This document shows positions 51,552 through 58,994 of a DNA stretch of 64,000 nt, piece by piece. The notes below the pieces were generated by a model. It worked only from the letters and a program-made list of their open reading frames with translations, did no database searches and was not told the DNA's origin. This DNA comes from Nitrospirillum amazonense (GTDB taxonomy: Bacteria > Pseudomonadota > Alphaproteobacteria > Azospirillales > Azospirillaceae): the NCBI RefSeq assembly GCF_007828035.1, contig NZ_VITV01000004.1, forward strand, positions 15,559-79,558, given 5' to 3'. Within the stretch, counting starts at the first letter, position 1. Each line of letters begins with the position of its first letter. A program made the position numbers and the translations under genes.

Positions 51552-52211
51552 ATGCAAAATTCCGTAATGGACAGCACCCCGCCCAAGATCCTGGTCCTGG
51601 GTGCCACCGGTCCCACCGGCCGTCTGATTGTTCGCCAGGCGATCGCGCAGGGGTATGACGTCACCGTGCTGGCGCGTTCCGCCGAAAAGGCGCGAGGGCT
51701 CGACGGGGCGACGCCCGTCCTCGGGGACGCCCGCAATGAGACCGTCCTGCGCCAGGCCCTCAAGGGGCGGGACGCCGTCATCAGCGCGCTGGGCACGCCG
51801 GCCAGCCCGTTCCGTGAGGTGACATCCCTTTCGACCGCGACGCGGGCCCTGGTGGACGCGATGAAGGCCGAGGGTGTCAACCGCCTAGTCTGCATCACGG
51901 GGATAGGCGCCGGCGACAGCGCCGGGCACGGCGGCTTCCTGTTCGACAGGCTGATCTTCCCGCTGCTGCTGCGCAAGGTCTACGCCGACAAGAACCGGCA
52001 GGAGGCCATCGTCAGGGACAGCGGGCTGGACTGGGTTCTCGTCCGTCCGACCATCCTGAACAACAAGCCCAGCCGCGGCGGCGTCCGCGCGCTGACCGAC
52101 CTGACCGGCGTCCACGGTGGAACCATATCGCGGGCGGATGTCGCGGGCTTCGTCCTGAAGCAGGTGCGCGACGACACCTGGCGGCGCCGTGCCCCGCTGA
52201 TCACGTGGTGA
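51552..52211 (+). CDS. NAD(P)-binding atypical SDR (NmrA-like) protein
   Basis: 219 residues. The Rossmann motif KILVLGATGPTGRLIVRQAI (GATGxTG) identifies an atypical short-chain dehydrogenase. Then DARNETVLRQALKGRDAVIS, VTSLSTATRALVDAMKAEGV, RLVCITGIGAGDSAGHGG and LDWVLVRPTILNNKPSRGGV. Members bind NAD(P)H and act as reductases, quinone sensors or NAD(P)-sensing partners. It is probably cotranscribed with the AtaL-like gene 64 bp upstream. Confidence 0.92.
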   Translation: MQNSVMDSTPPKILVLGATGPTGRLIVRQAIAQGYDVTVLARSAEKARGLDGATPVLGDARNETVLRQALKGRDAVISALGTPASPFREVTSLSTATRALVDAMKAEGVNRLVCITGIGAGDSAGHGGFLFDRLIFPLLLRKVYADKNRQEAIVRDSGLDWVLVRPTILNNKPSRGGVRALTDLTGVHGGTISRADVAGFVLKQVRDDTWRRRAPLITW

Positions 52212-52227
52212 CGGCGCGCCGGTGCCG

Positions 52228-52551
52228 TTAAGCCGATCGGGTCTTCATGGTGGCGGCGAAGTCCTCGGTCGTGGTGACCATGCGGCGGGCGATCACACCC
52301 ACCTCGCGCGCCACGTCGGCGACGGTGGGGGCGGACAGCGTATCGGCGGCGTCATTGGCGACCGCCGCCGAGGACGAGCCCCTCTCCGCCGTGGCCAGAC
52401 CCGAGGTGGTACGGGTCACGGCCGGATGGGACAGCGCGCGCAGCACGCTGTCGATGGCCATGAGGCTGGTACGGCTGCTGATCTGGCTCAGCCGGCCGAT
52501 CAGATCCGTCGTATCATGTCCCGTACCGTTGTCCCCAACACCCGTGGTCAT
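52228..52551 (-). CDS. Small soluble helical protein resembling an MCP signalling tip
   Basis: 107 residues from the ATG at 52551, which has AGGG at proper spacing; 52557 is also possible. The sequence TTDLIGRLSQISSRTSLMAI followed by DSVLRALSHPAV, and later VADVAREVGVIARRMVTTTE, parallels the hairpin of chemoreceptor tips (..ISxQTNLLALNAAIEAARAG .. VASEVRxLA..). It has no membrane span, no HAMP and a Ser/Thr-rich middle. It could be a small receptor-like adaptor or an unrelated helical protein. Not homologous to the MCP at 23066 over its length. Confidence 0.55.
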   Translation of the reverse strand: MTTGVGDNGTGHDTTDLIGRLSQISSRTSLMAIDSVLRALSHPAVTRTTSGLATAERGSSSAAVANDAADTLSAPTVADVAREVGVIARRMVTTTEDFAATMKTRSA

Positions 52552-53011
52552 GGGCATCCCTATCCGCGCAAAGTCCGGGCCGGAAGGTGGCCCGCCCCGA
52601 ATGACAATAGCGGCATTATGAATAACACAAGATGAACACGGGCGGGAGCCGCACCGAAGGGGAAAGGACATTGGGGAAAACCATCCTTTCGCGTCACCCT
52701 GAATGGTTGGCGGGGTGATCCATGTCATGGACCCACCGTCCCGCCCTGGTTTTTCATGATTCCCAGCCCCGGAAAAGTCGGCAAACCCGTGAATTGCCGT
52801 GAATTTGCCGGCGGCCGCAACGGCCCCATGCTTGTGGAATGCGGGGGCAAGAGGGATACTCGGCCCGGCAAGCGATGGCGATCGCCGCACCAGGCCCGAC
52901 AGACAGGGCCGGCCAGGGTCCCCCGGTAGGGAGGGGCCAGGCCGGACACGGGTGGCGGCCTCAGCAGGCCCCGGCCGGCGACAACACATCAGGGAAGGAA
53001 ACCAAGGTCCC
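52552..53011. other. Intergenic region upstream of acs with short palindromes
   Basis: No gene is supported here. It holds the promoters of the small MCP-like gene and acs. Visible elements are a perfect TCCATGTCATGGA palindrome (52719-52731), two tandem CCGTGAATT(T)G units near 52789, and an AT-rich stretch near 52605-52640 with AATGACAATAGC and TTATGAATAACAC. No clear regulator family can be named. Confidence 0.4.
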
Positions 53012-54952
53012 ATGAGCAACAACACCCTGTTCCCCGTTCCCGACGCGGTGGCGGCAGACGCCTGGGTCGACGCGACCAAGTATCAGCAGATGTACGACCG
53101 CTCGATCAGCGATCCGGACGGATTCTGGGGCGAGCATGGCCGCCGGCTGGACTGGATCAAGCCCTACACCAAGGTGAAGAACACCAGCTTCACCGGCGAC
53201 ATCTCCATCCGCTGGTATGAGGACGGGGTGCTGAACGCCTGCGCGAACTGCGTGGATCGCCACCTGCCCGCGCGCGCCGACCAGACCGCCATCCTGTGGG
53301 AAGGCGACAGCCCGTCCGAGCACAAGCACATCACCTATTCCGAGCTGTACGACAACGTCACCCGCCTGGCCAACGTGCTGAAGGCGCGCGGCGTCAAGAA
53401 GGGCGACCGGGTCACCATCTACCTGCCCATGATCCCGGAGGCGGCCTACGCCATGCTGGCCTGCGCCCGCATCGGCGCCGTTCATTCCGTGGTGTTCGGC
53501 GGCTTCTCCCCCGACAGCTTGAAAGACCGGGTGCAGGACTGCGGCAGCACCGTGGTCATCACCGCGGACGAGGGCCTGCGCGGTGGCCGCAAGGTGGGCC
53601 TGAAAGTCAACGCCGACCAGGCGCTGAAGGCTTGCCCCGGCGTGGACACCGTCATCGTCGTGCGCCGCACCGGCGGCGCGGTGAACTGGGTCGAGGGCCG
53701 GGACATCTGGTACCACGAGGCCCTCGCAGCCGCCTCTCCCGATTGCCCGCCGGAGCCGATGAACGCGGAAGACCCGCTGTTCATCCTTTACACCTCCGGT
53801 TCCACCGGCAAGCCCAAGGGCGTGCTGCACACCACCGGCGGCTACCTGGTCTACGCCAGCATGACGCACCAGTACGTCTTCGATTACCACGAGGGCGACG
53901 TCTACTGGTGCACGGCGGACGTGGGCTGGGTCACGGGTCACAGCTACATCCTGTACGGGCCCCTGGCCAACGGCGCCGTCACCCTGATGTTCGAAGGCGT
54001 GCCCAATTACCCGGACAGCGGCCGGTTCTGGCAGGTCATCGACAAGCACAAGGTCAACATCTTCTACACCGCCCCCACCGCCATCCGGGCATTGATGCGC
54101 GAGGGCGAAGGGCCGGTGAAGCGCCACAGCCGCAAGAGCCTGCGCCTGCTGGGCTCGGTGGGTGAACCCATCAACCCCGAGGCCTGGCTGTGGTACCACT
54201 CCGTGGTGGGTGATGAGCGCTGCCCCATCGTCGACACCTGGTGGCAGACGGAAACCGGCGGCATCCTGATCACCCCGCTGCCCGGTGCCACCGCCACGAA
54301 GCCGGGCTCGGCCACCCTGCCCTTCTTCGGGGTGAAGCCGGTCATCGTCGATAACGAGGGCCACCTGCTGGAAGGGGCGACCGAGGGCAACCTCTGCATC
54401 GCCGACAGCTGGCCCGGCCAGATGCGCACCGTGTTCGGCGACCACGAGCGCTTCAAGCAGACCTACTTCTCCACCTTCGCCGGCAAGTATTTCACCGGCG
54501 ACGGCTGCCGCCGGGACGAGGATGGCTATTACTGGATCACCGGCCGCGTGGACGACGTCATCAACGTTTCCGGCCACCGCCTGGGCACGGCCGAGGTGGA
54601 AAGCGCCCTGGTCGCCCATCCCAAGGTGGCCGAGGCCGCCGTGGTGGGCTATCCGCACGACATCAAAGGCCAGGGCATCTACGCCTACGTCACCCTGAAC
54701 GCCGGGGAAAGCCCGTCGGAGGAGTTGCGCAAGGAACTGGTGGCCTGGGTGCGCAAAGAGATCGGGCCCATCGCCACGCCCGACCTGATCCAGTGGGCGC
54801 CGGGCCTGCCCAAGACCCGCTCCGGCAAGATCATGCGCCGCATCCTGCGCAAGATCGCCGCCAACGAGCACGAGGCGCTGGGCGACACCTCCACCCTGGC
54901 CGACCCCACCGTGGTCACCGACCTGGTGGATAGCCGCATGAACCGGGGCTGA
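53012..54952 (+). CDS. acs: Acetyl-CoA synthetase
   Basis: 646 residues. ANL-superfamily motifs in order: [21 protein letters not shown]-loop [72 protein letters not shown], and the hinge [20 protein letters not shown]. The C-terminal catalytic lysine lies in [17 protein letters not shown], a classic reversible acetylation site. It activates acetate to acetyl-CoA. AGGGAAGGA precedes the start. Single-gene unit with its own terminator. Confidence 0.98.
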   Translation: MSNNTLFPVPDAVAADAWVDATKYQQMYDRSISDPDGFWGEHGRRLDWIKPYTKVKNTSFTGDISIRWYEDGVLNACANCVDRHLPARADQTAILWEGDSPSEHKHITYSELYDNVTRLANVLKARGVKKGDRVTIYLPMIPEAAYAMLACARIGAVHSVVFGGFSPDSLKDRVQDCGSTVVITADEGLRGGRKVGLKVNADQALKACPGVDTVIVVRRTGGAVNWVEGRDIWYHEALAAASPDCPPEPMNAEDPLFILYTSGSTGKPKGVLHTTGGYLVYASMTHQYVFDYHEGDVYWCTADVGWVTGHSYILYGPLANGAVTLMFEGVPNYPDSGRFWQVIDKHKVNIFYTAPTAIRALMREGEGPVKRHSRKSLRLLGSVGEPINPEAWLWYHSVVGDERCPIVDTWWQTETGGILITPLPGATATKPGSATLPFFGVKPVIVDNEGHLLEGATEGNLCIADSWPGQMRTVFGDHERFKQTYFSTFAGKYFTGDGCRRDEDGYYWITGRVDDVINVSGHRLGTAEVESALVAHPKVAEAAVVGYPHDIKGQGIYAYVTLNAGESPSEELRKELVAWVRKEIGPIATPDLIQWAPGLPKTRSGKIMRRILRKIAANEHEALGDTSTLADPTVVTDLVDSRMNRG

Positions 54953-54977
54953 AGCGCGGAATCATGATGAGGGAAAG

Positions 54978-55007
54978 GCCGGCCGGGGCGACCTGGCCGG
55001 CTTTTTT
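54978..55007 (+). terminator. Rho-independent terminator after acs
   Basis: GCCGGCC, ten-base loop, GGCCGGC and TTTTTT, 25 bp beyond the acs stop. Confidence 0.93.
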
Positions 55008-55030
55008 ACGCTTGGAAAGCCACCCCTTGC

Positions 55031-55173
55031 AGCGGCGTGAGGCCTTGCCTCATGCCGCTGTCGGCCGCGACTGCGGCCGCCGGAGATTTCGAGGAGCGTC
55101 AGCGGACTGAAATTCGAGCTGAAATTCGAGGACGAGCCCAGCCCGCGGATGCGGGCGCCCGGCGTCTGAGGGA
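55031..55173 (+). repeat. Dispersed structured intergenic repeat, copy D, with an added 5' hairpin
   Basis: A 13-bp stem (55031-55059, one G-U pair) precedes the repeat proper. Then come CGGCCGC-GACT-GCGGCCG (55062-55079), a GATTTC/GAAATT middle stem around GCGGACTG (with a small internal duplication of CTGAAATTCGAG), GAGGACGAGCCCA, the hairpin GCCCGC-GGAT-GCGGGC (55141-55156) and the tail GCCCGGCGTCTGAGGGA. It lies between the acs terminator and the convergent mmcB gene. This is the most complete copy. Confidence 0.8.
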
Positions 55174-55178
55174 CGGCA

Positions 55179-55697
55179 TCAAAGCGCCGTCGGCCGGGGG
55201 TCTTCCACCTGGTGCAGGCGCTGGAAGGCCTGCATGGCGACGCGTAGCAGCAAGGTCTTGCGCCGGGCGGCGTTCAGCTTGACCTCGGGCCCCTGGCGCA
55301 GGATTTCGGCGCCGTAGCCATCGGCCACGATCAGCCCGCATTCCTCGGGGATCAGCTCCTGGGGGAAGTCCTCGCCCACGGCGAAGTAGAACCGGTCGCA
55401 GAATTCCAGATAGTCGCCCCATTTATGGTCGGCGCGAAAATCGGCGACGGAGCTTTTGATCTCGATGATGGTGACCGTGCCATCACCGGCCAAGGCCAGG
55501 ATGTCGGCGCGGCGGTTGTTGGCCAGCGGCACCTCCAGCATCGAGCGCATACCGTGGTGGACCAGCATGCGGCGCACGCCGCGCGCCAACAGCAGGGCGC
55601 GTTCCATGCCCGGCCGGCCGAAGAAGGGCGGCACGGTGGCGGGAATGACGAAGTCGCCTTCATCGCCGGGCGACGAGGGGTCGGACGGCACGGACAT
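55179..55697 (-). CDS. mmcB: MmcB family DNA repair protein
   Basis: 172 residues. A PD-(D/E)XK-like nuclease fold is indicated by RRADILALAGDGTVTIIEIK, SSVADFRADHKWGDYLEFCD (Asp, Glu-x-Lys and downstream conserved residues), then FYFAVGEDFPQELIPEECGL, ADGYGAEILRQGPEVKLN and ARRKTLLLRVAMQAFQRL. In Caulobacter MmcB is SOS-induced and contributes to mitomycin C resistance; the mechanism is unknown. It starts only five bases after the preceding gene and is the last gene of a three-gene minus-strand unit. Confidence 0.92.
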   Translation of the reverse strand: MSVPSDPSSPGDEGDFVIPATVPPFFGRPGMERALLLARGVRRMLVHHGMRSMLEVPLANNRRADILALAGDGTVTIIEIKSSVADFRADHKWGDYLEFCDRFYFAVGEDFPQELIPEECGLIVADGYGAEILRQGPEVKLNAARRKTLLLRVAMQAFQRLHQVEDPRPTAL

Positions 55698-55702
55698 GGG
55701 AT

Positions 55703-56242
55703 TCAGCCCCGCTTGAAACGCTCCACCTTCTGGACACGATAGCCCAGGCTGGTGGGAAAGCGCTGCTCGGCGCGGAAGCGGGCGTCACGATCGGTGGTGG
55801 CGCCGAACAAATAGACCTGCGCCCCCTCGATCATGCCGGCGGCGTCCACGCCATCGGTATTGGCCGCGACGCTGTTCGCGGCCGGAACCACCGTCACCTC
55901 CCACAGCCGGCCGTGGACCAGCACCGCCTTGTCCGGCACGATCAAGCGGCGGCGGGGGGCGGACTGCAGTTCCCGCAGCTTGGCATCCGCCTCGGCGCGG
56001 GTGGCGCGCAGGGCGGCGACCGCCTCCTCCAAGCCGGCGACCTCGCGGGCGCTGCCCTCGGCCGTGGCCTTGGCCTCGTTGGCGGCGGCGGTGGCGTGGC
56101 CCAACTCCTCCTCAAGCCGACCCAAGCGGCGTTCCCGCACGCGGCGATCATCCTCGATGTTGCGCGCCGTCAACGCGAACTGGATCAGGGAATAGAGCAG
56201 CAGGATGATGAGGCCGATATTGGCGAGAAGGGCTGCCGACAT
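55703..56242 (-). CDS. Single-span membrane coiled-coil protein, unknown function (gene 2 of mmcB operon)
   Basis: 179 residues. An N-terminal membrane span (SAALLANIGLIILLLYSLIQ) is followed by a coiled coil at about 30-95 (VRERRLGRLEEELGHATAAA, EVAGLEEAVAALRATRAEAD) and a beta-rich C-terminal domain (RRRLIVPDKAVLVHGRLWEV, YLFGATTDRDARFRAEQRFP). I do not recognise the family. The topology resembles RmuC-like or septum-associated proteins only in the span-plus-coil layout. The TGATG overlap with the gene upstream and five-base gap to mmcB show tight coupling. Confidence 0.75.
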   Translation of the reverse strand: MSAALLANIGLIILLLYSLIQFALTARNIEDDRRVRERRLGRLEEELGHATAAANEAKATAEGSAREVAGLEEAVAALRATRAEADAKLRELQSAPRRRLIVPDKAVLVHGRLWEVTVVPAANSVAANTDGVDAAGMIEGAQVYLFGATTDRDARFRAEQRFPTSLGYRVQKVERFKRG

Positions 56243-56793
56243 CAGGAGGCCACCGCCTGCTGGGCGGCACCATCCGGCGCCGGCAGCATGCTGGACAGGA
56301 TGAAGCCCGCCAACTCGGGAAAGGCTTGGCGGGCCAGGCGCATGGCCTCCGCCTGGTTCTCGGCCCACACCTCCACCACGTGGGGACAGCCGCGCAGATG
56401 GCTGTGGGTGGTGGCCGTCTGATTGATGGTCAGCGTCGGGCCCAGGGCCAGGCTGCCGGCGTACAGACGGCGGCCGGTGCCCGGCTCACCCACCTCATGG
56501 ATCAGTTCGAAATTATCGGCCTGGGCGGCGATCAGCCGGCGCTGCGCTTCCGCCAACTGGTTCTGGATCATGCGCCGCTCCTCCGCCAGGTCGCGGCCCC
56601 GGGCCAGGTTCTGGTCGTGCGCCTTCACCGCCTGATCCAAGGCGGTGCGCGTCCTGGCCACCTTGCCCTCAAGTTCCGCCACCGCGTTGCGGGTAGCGTA
56701 GAGCAGGGTCTGGCGGAACAGCACCATGGCCACCATGCCGACCGCGCCGAGCAGCGCGATCACGAACAGGCTGATGCTGAATTCCTCAAGCAC
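56242..56793 (-). CDS. Single-span membrane coiled-coil protein, unknown function (gene 1 of mmcB operon)
   Basis: 183 residues from a GTG start at 56793 with AAAGGA about 11 bases ahead; a TTG at 56853 would add 20 residues but reads through the dyad operator. One N-terminal span (FVIALLGAVGMVAMVLF), a coiled coil at about 40-100 (AVAELEGKVARTRTALDQAV, DLAEERRMIQNQLAEAQRRL) and a C-terminal domain (ELIHEVGEPGTGRRLYAGSL, GCPHVVEVWAENQAEAMRLA). The layout mirrors the next gene although the sequences differ. Family not recognised. Confidence 0.72.
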   Translation of the reverse strand: MLEEFSISLFVIALLGAVGMVAMVLFRQTLLYATRNAVAELEGKVARTRTALDQAVKAHDQNLARGRDLAEERRMIQNQLAEAQRRLIAAQADNFELIHEVGEPGTGRRLYAGSLALGPTLTINQTATTHSHLRGCPHVVEVWAENQAEAMRLARQAFPELAGFILSSMLPAPDGAAQQAVAS

Positions 56794-56837
56794 GACCGCG
56801 GCGATCCTTTCGGCGTTCCCATAGAGCCTAGCATTGC

Positions 56838-56860
56838 CGACAATTTTCCACAAATTGTCG
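56838..56860. promoter_or_regulatory. Perfect 9-bp-arm dyad in the promoter of the mmcB operon
   Basis: CGACAATTT and AAATTGTCG are exact inverted repeats around a 5-bp spacer (TCCAC), 45 bp upstream of the chosen start. It is a strong operator candidate for a dimeric regulator. The preferred GTG start leaves it untranslated. Confidence 0.7.
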
Positions 56861-56902
56861 ATGGCACCGCCAAGCCGATCCGCCGAGCATAAGAGGCCGG
56901 CC

Positions 56903-56917
56903 GTTCACAAATGGTTA
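56903..56917. promoter_or_regulatory. Near-consensus alphaproteobacterial LexA box
   Basis: GTTC-N7-GTTA (56903-56917) matches the alphaproteobacterial SOS box GTTC-N7-GTTC at seven of eight positions. It lies about 110 bp upstream of the mmcB operon start. Known SOS control of mmcB in Caulobacter makes this more than a chance match, but one base deviates. Confidence 0.4.
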
Positions 56918-56981
56918 TCATCGGTAACGATACAGGTCGACTAGGCCAAAAGCAACCTAGGCGGGAGATTATAGTATTACC

Positions 56982-57335
56982 TCACGCAGCGCTTTGTGAG
57001 AATCCCCGCCCCGCGATCTCCCTCAGGAAGGCGCGGTCCACGGCGGGATAGCGTGAGGGCATCTCCCGCTCGATCGTATCAAGCAGTGTGCGCGCCGCGT
57101 CACGGCCGTTGATCTCGGCATACAGCAGGAACCAGGCGGCATAGGTGCGGCCCAGGCCCACGGCGGCCGGGCCGACGGCGACGTCACTGTCCGTCGGCAT
57201 GACCCAATAGCCCAGGGCGCCGTCGCGGCGCAGCCCAACGAAGGGCAGCTTGGCCAGTGGCAGCCGGGCCGGGGTGCCAGAAGGGGGGGCGGCTTTGGAC
57301 GGGGGTGGGACGGGGGCCATCGCTTGCCATGACAA
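56982..57335 (-). CDS. Small soluble protein, unknown function
   Basis: 117 residues from 57335 (an internal ATG at 57320 is equally possible; neither has a good ribosome-binding site). After a Pro-rich start, the core FVGLRRDGALGYWVMPTDSD, VAVGPAAVGLGRTYAAWFLL, EINGRDAARTLLDTIEREMP looks like a small alpha/beta domain. No signal peptide or span. Family not recognised. It stands alone between the mmcB operon and the zinc-finger gene. Confidence 0.55.
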   Translation of the reverse strand: MSWQAMAPVPPPSKAAPPSGTPARLPLAKLPFVGLRRDGALGYWVMPTDSDVAVGPAAVGLGRTYAAWFLLYAEINGRDAARTLLDTIEREMPSRYPAVDRAFLREIAGRGFSQSAA

Positions 57336-57490
57336 GGAATGGTTCAGGCCCCAAGAATTGAGGTGCGGAGCCAGAGAACCTACTTGCCCTGGTATAACGT
57401 GGCGAGTCGTGGCCCGCTATCGATGCGGAAGAATAGGTCCCCGCGCCAGGCGGCCGGACAGGGCCGGCGCCCTGGCGCGTGGAAACCGGG

Positions 57491-57523
57491 CCGGTCGGCC
57501 TGACCGGGTGGCGGCCCGACCGG
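57491..57523 (-). terminator. Possible terminator downstream of the zf-CHCC gene
   Basis: CCGGTCGG and CCGACCGG pair across 17 bases and, on the minus strand, precede CCCGGTTTCC, 12 bp past the gene end. The surrounding sequence can form alternative GC-rich pairings, so its activity is uncertain. Confidence 0.4.
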
Positions 57524-57534
57524 TGGCGGCCGGC

Positions 57535-57720
57535 TTAGTGGCCGTGGCCGGCGTGGGCCTTGCCGGCCTCGGACAGGACGAAATGGCGGCCGCAATAGGG
57601 GCAGTCGATCTTGCCTTCCTTTTCCATGGTCAGATAAACTAGCGGATGGCCCAGGGCGCCGCCCCCGCCATCGCACCCGACGGACGGGGTGTCGACATAG
57701 ATCGTCTCAATCGGCTGCAT
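57535..57720 (-). CDS. zf-CHCC zinc-finger protein (NDUFS6-like)
   Basis: 61 residues. VYLTMEKEGKIDCPYCGRHF is the zf-CHCC signature, with C-x2-C plus an upstream VGCDGGGGALGHPLVY carrying the Cys/His ligands. The N-terminus QPIETIYVDTPSVGCDG is typical. The mitochondrial homologue NDUFS6 is a complex I accessory/assembly subunit; bacterial forms are short stand-alone proteins. Start 57720 fits the family length; the frame stays open upstream but without conserved sequence. Confidence 0.92.
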   Translation of the reverse strand: MQPIETIYVDTPSVGCDGGGGALGHPLVYLTMEKEGKIDCPYCGRHFVLSEAGKAHAGHGH

Positions 57721-57986
57721 GGCCTGCGGCGCTCCATAATAAAGGTCCAGGGCGGGACGAACGTCCCGCCGACGCCGGATCATAGCCAAGCGCGCCGCCG
57801 GATCAAGCGTGAGGCGCGGCGCCCGGTTCCCCCTTGGGCGGACCTCCTTGGTGGGGGTGTGACGGCCGTGGTTGACCGTGGTCAAGGCGGGGGTGTACGC
57901 CTTTTTGGCCCCGGCTTTCCCGGGCTTTCCCCTTTTTCGGGCCCGCATGTTTCCCGGCCCCGTCATCATGGACCGTCCCGACCCCC

Positions 57987-58994
57987 ATGCCCGACACGCG
58001 CGCGCCCGACACCCATCCCGCCCCGTCCGCCTCCGGCGGCAGCCCGCCCGAGCTGGCGATCGAGCTGCGGGGGCTCACCAAGACCTACAAGGCCTCCGGC
58101 AAGGCCCCGGCCAAGCTGGCGCTGAAAGGAATCGACCTGGCCATCCCTCGCGGCTCGGTCTATGGCCTGCTGGGCCCTAATGGCGCCGGCAAGTCCACCA
58201 TGATCAACATCCTGGCGGGCCTGGTGACCAAGAGTGGCGGCACCGCCAAGATCTGGGGCATCGACATCGACCAGGATCCGCGGGCCGCCCGCGCCGCCAT
58301 CGGCGTGGTGCCCCAGGAACTGAACATGGACCCCTTCTTCACCCCGCGTGAGCTGCTGGACCTGCAGGCTGGCCTGTACGGCGTGCCCAAGCGCGAGCGG
58401 CAGACCGACCGCCTGCTGGAAGCGGTGGGCCTAAAGGACAAGGCCAACGCCTACGCCCGCACCCTGTCGGGCGGCATGCGCCGCCGCCTGATGGTGGCCA
58501 AGGCCATGGTGCACACCCCGCCGGTGCTGGTGCTGGACGAGCCGACGGCCGGTGTGGACGTGGAACTGCGCCAGTCGCTGTGGGCCCATGTGCGCGAGCT
58601 GAACCGCGCCGGCACCACCGTGGTGCTGACCACCCATTACCTGGAAGAGGCGCAGGAGCTGTGCGACAGCATCGCCATCGTCAACCACGGCCAAGTGGTG
58701 GCGTGCGACAGCACCGACCGCCTGCTGCGCACCCTGGACCGCAAGGATCTGGTGGCGGTGGTGGACCAGGATCTGACCGAGGTGCCCGGCACGCTGGCCG
58801 GCTTTGAGGTCACATTGAAAGGCCGCCAGCTGACGGTGCAGTACCCGCCCAGCCGCGTGAAGGTGGGGGAGGTGCTGAACGCCATCGCCGCCGCCGGCCT
58901 GACCATCGTGGACCTCAGCACCAAGGAATCGGACCTGGAGGACATCTTCCTGCAGCTGACCCGCGCGCCCGCCGCCGGCAATGGCGCAGGCTGA
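57987..58994 (+). CDS. ABC-2-type transporter ATP-binding protein
   Basis: 335 residues. Walker A GLLGPNGAGKSTMINILAGL, Q-loop IGVVPQELNMDPFFTPRELL, signature TLSGGMRRRLMVAKAMVH, Walker B VLVLDEPTAGVDVELRQSL and H-loop VVLTTHYLEEAQELCDS are all intact. A C-terminal regulatory segment follows (LTIVDLSTKESDLEDIFLQL). YadG/CcmA-like exporter class. Unusually, no ABC-2 permease gene follows; the next gene overlaps by 14 bases and encodes a lipoprotein hydrolase. Confidence 0.95.
   Translation: MPDTRAPDTHPAPSASGGSPPELAIELRGLTKTYKASGKAPAKLALKGIDLAIPRGSVYGLLGPNGAGKSTMINILAGLVTKSGGTAKIWGIDIDQDPRAARAAIGVVPQELNMDPFFTPRELLDLQAGLYGVPKRERQTDRLLEAVGLKDKANAYARTLSGGMRRRLMVAKAMVHTPPVLVLDEPTAGVDVELRQSLWAHVRELNRAGTTVVLTTHYLEEAQELCDSIAIVNHGQVVACDSTDRLLRTLDRKDLVAVVDQDLTEVPGTLAGFEVTLKGRQLTVQYPPSRVKVGEVLNAIAAAGLTIVDLSTKESDLEDIFLQLTRAPAAGNGAG

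Noticed and set aside
57380-57676. 98-codon minus-strand frame across the end of the zf-CHCC gene.
   Set aside because: Arg/Pro-rich shadow frame overlapping the real zinc-finger gene; no family features.
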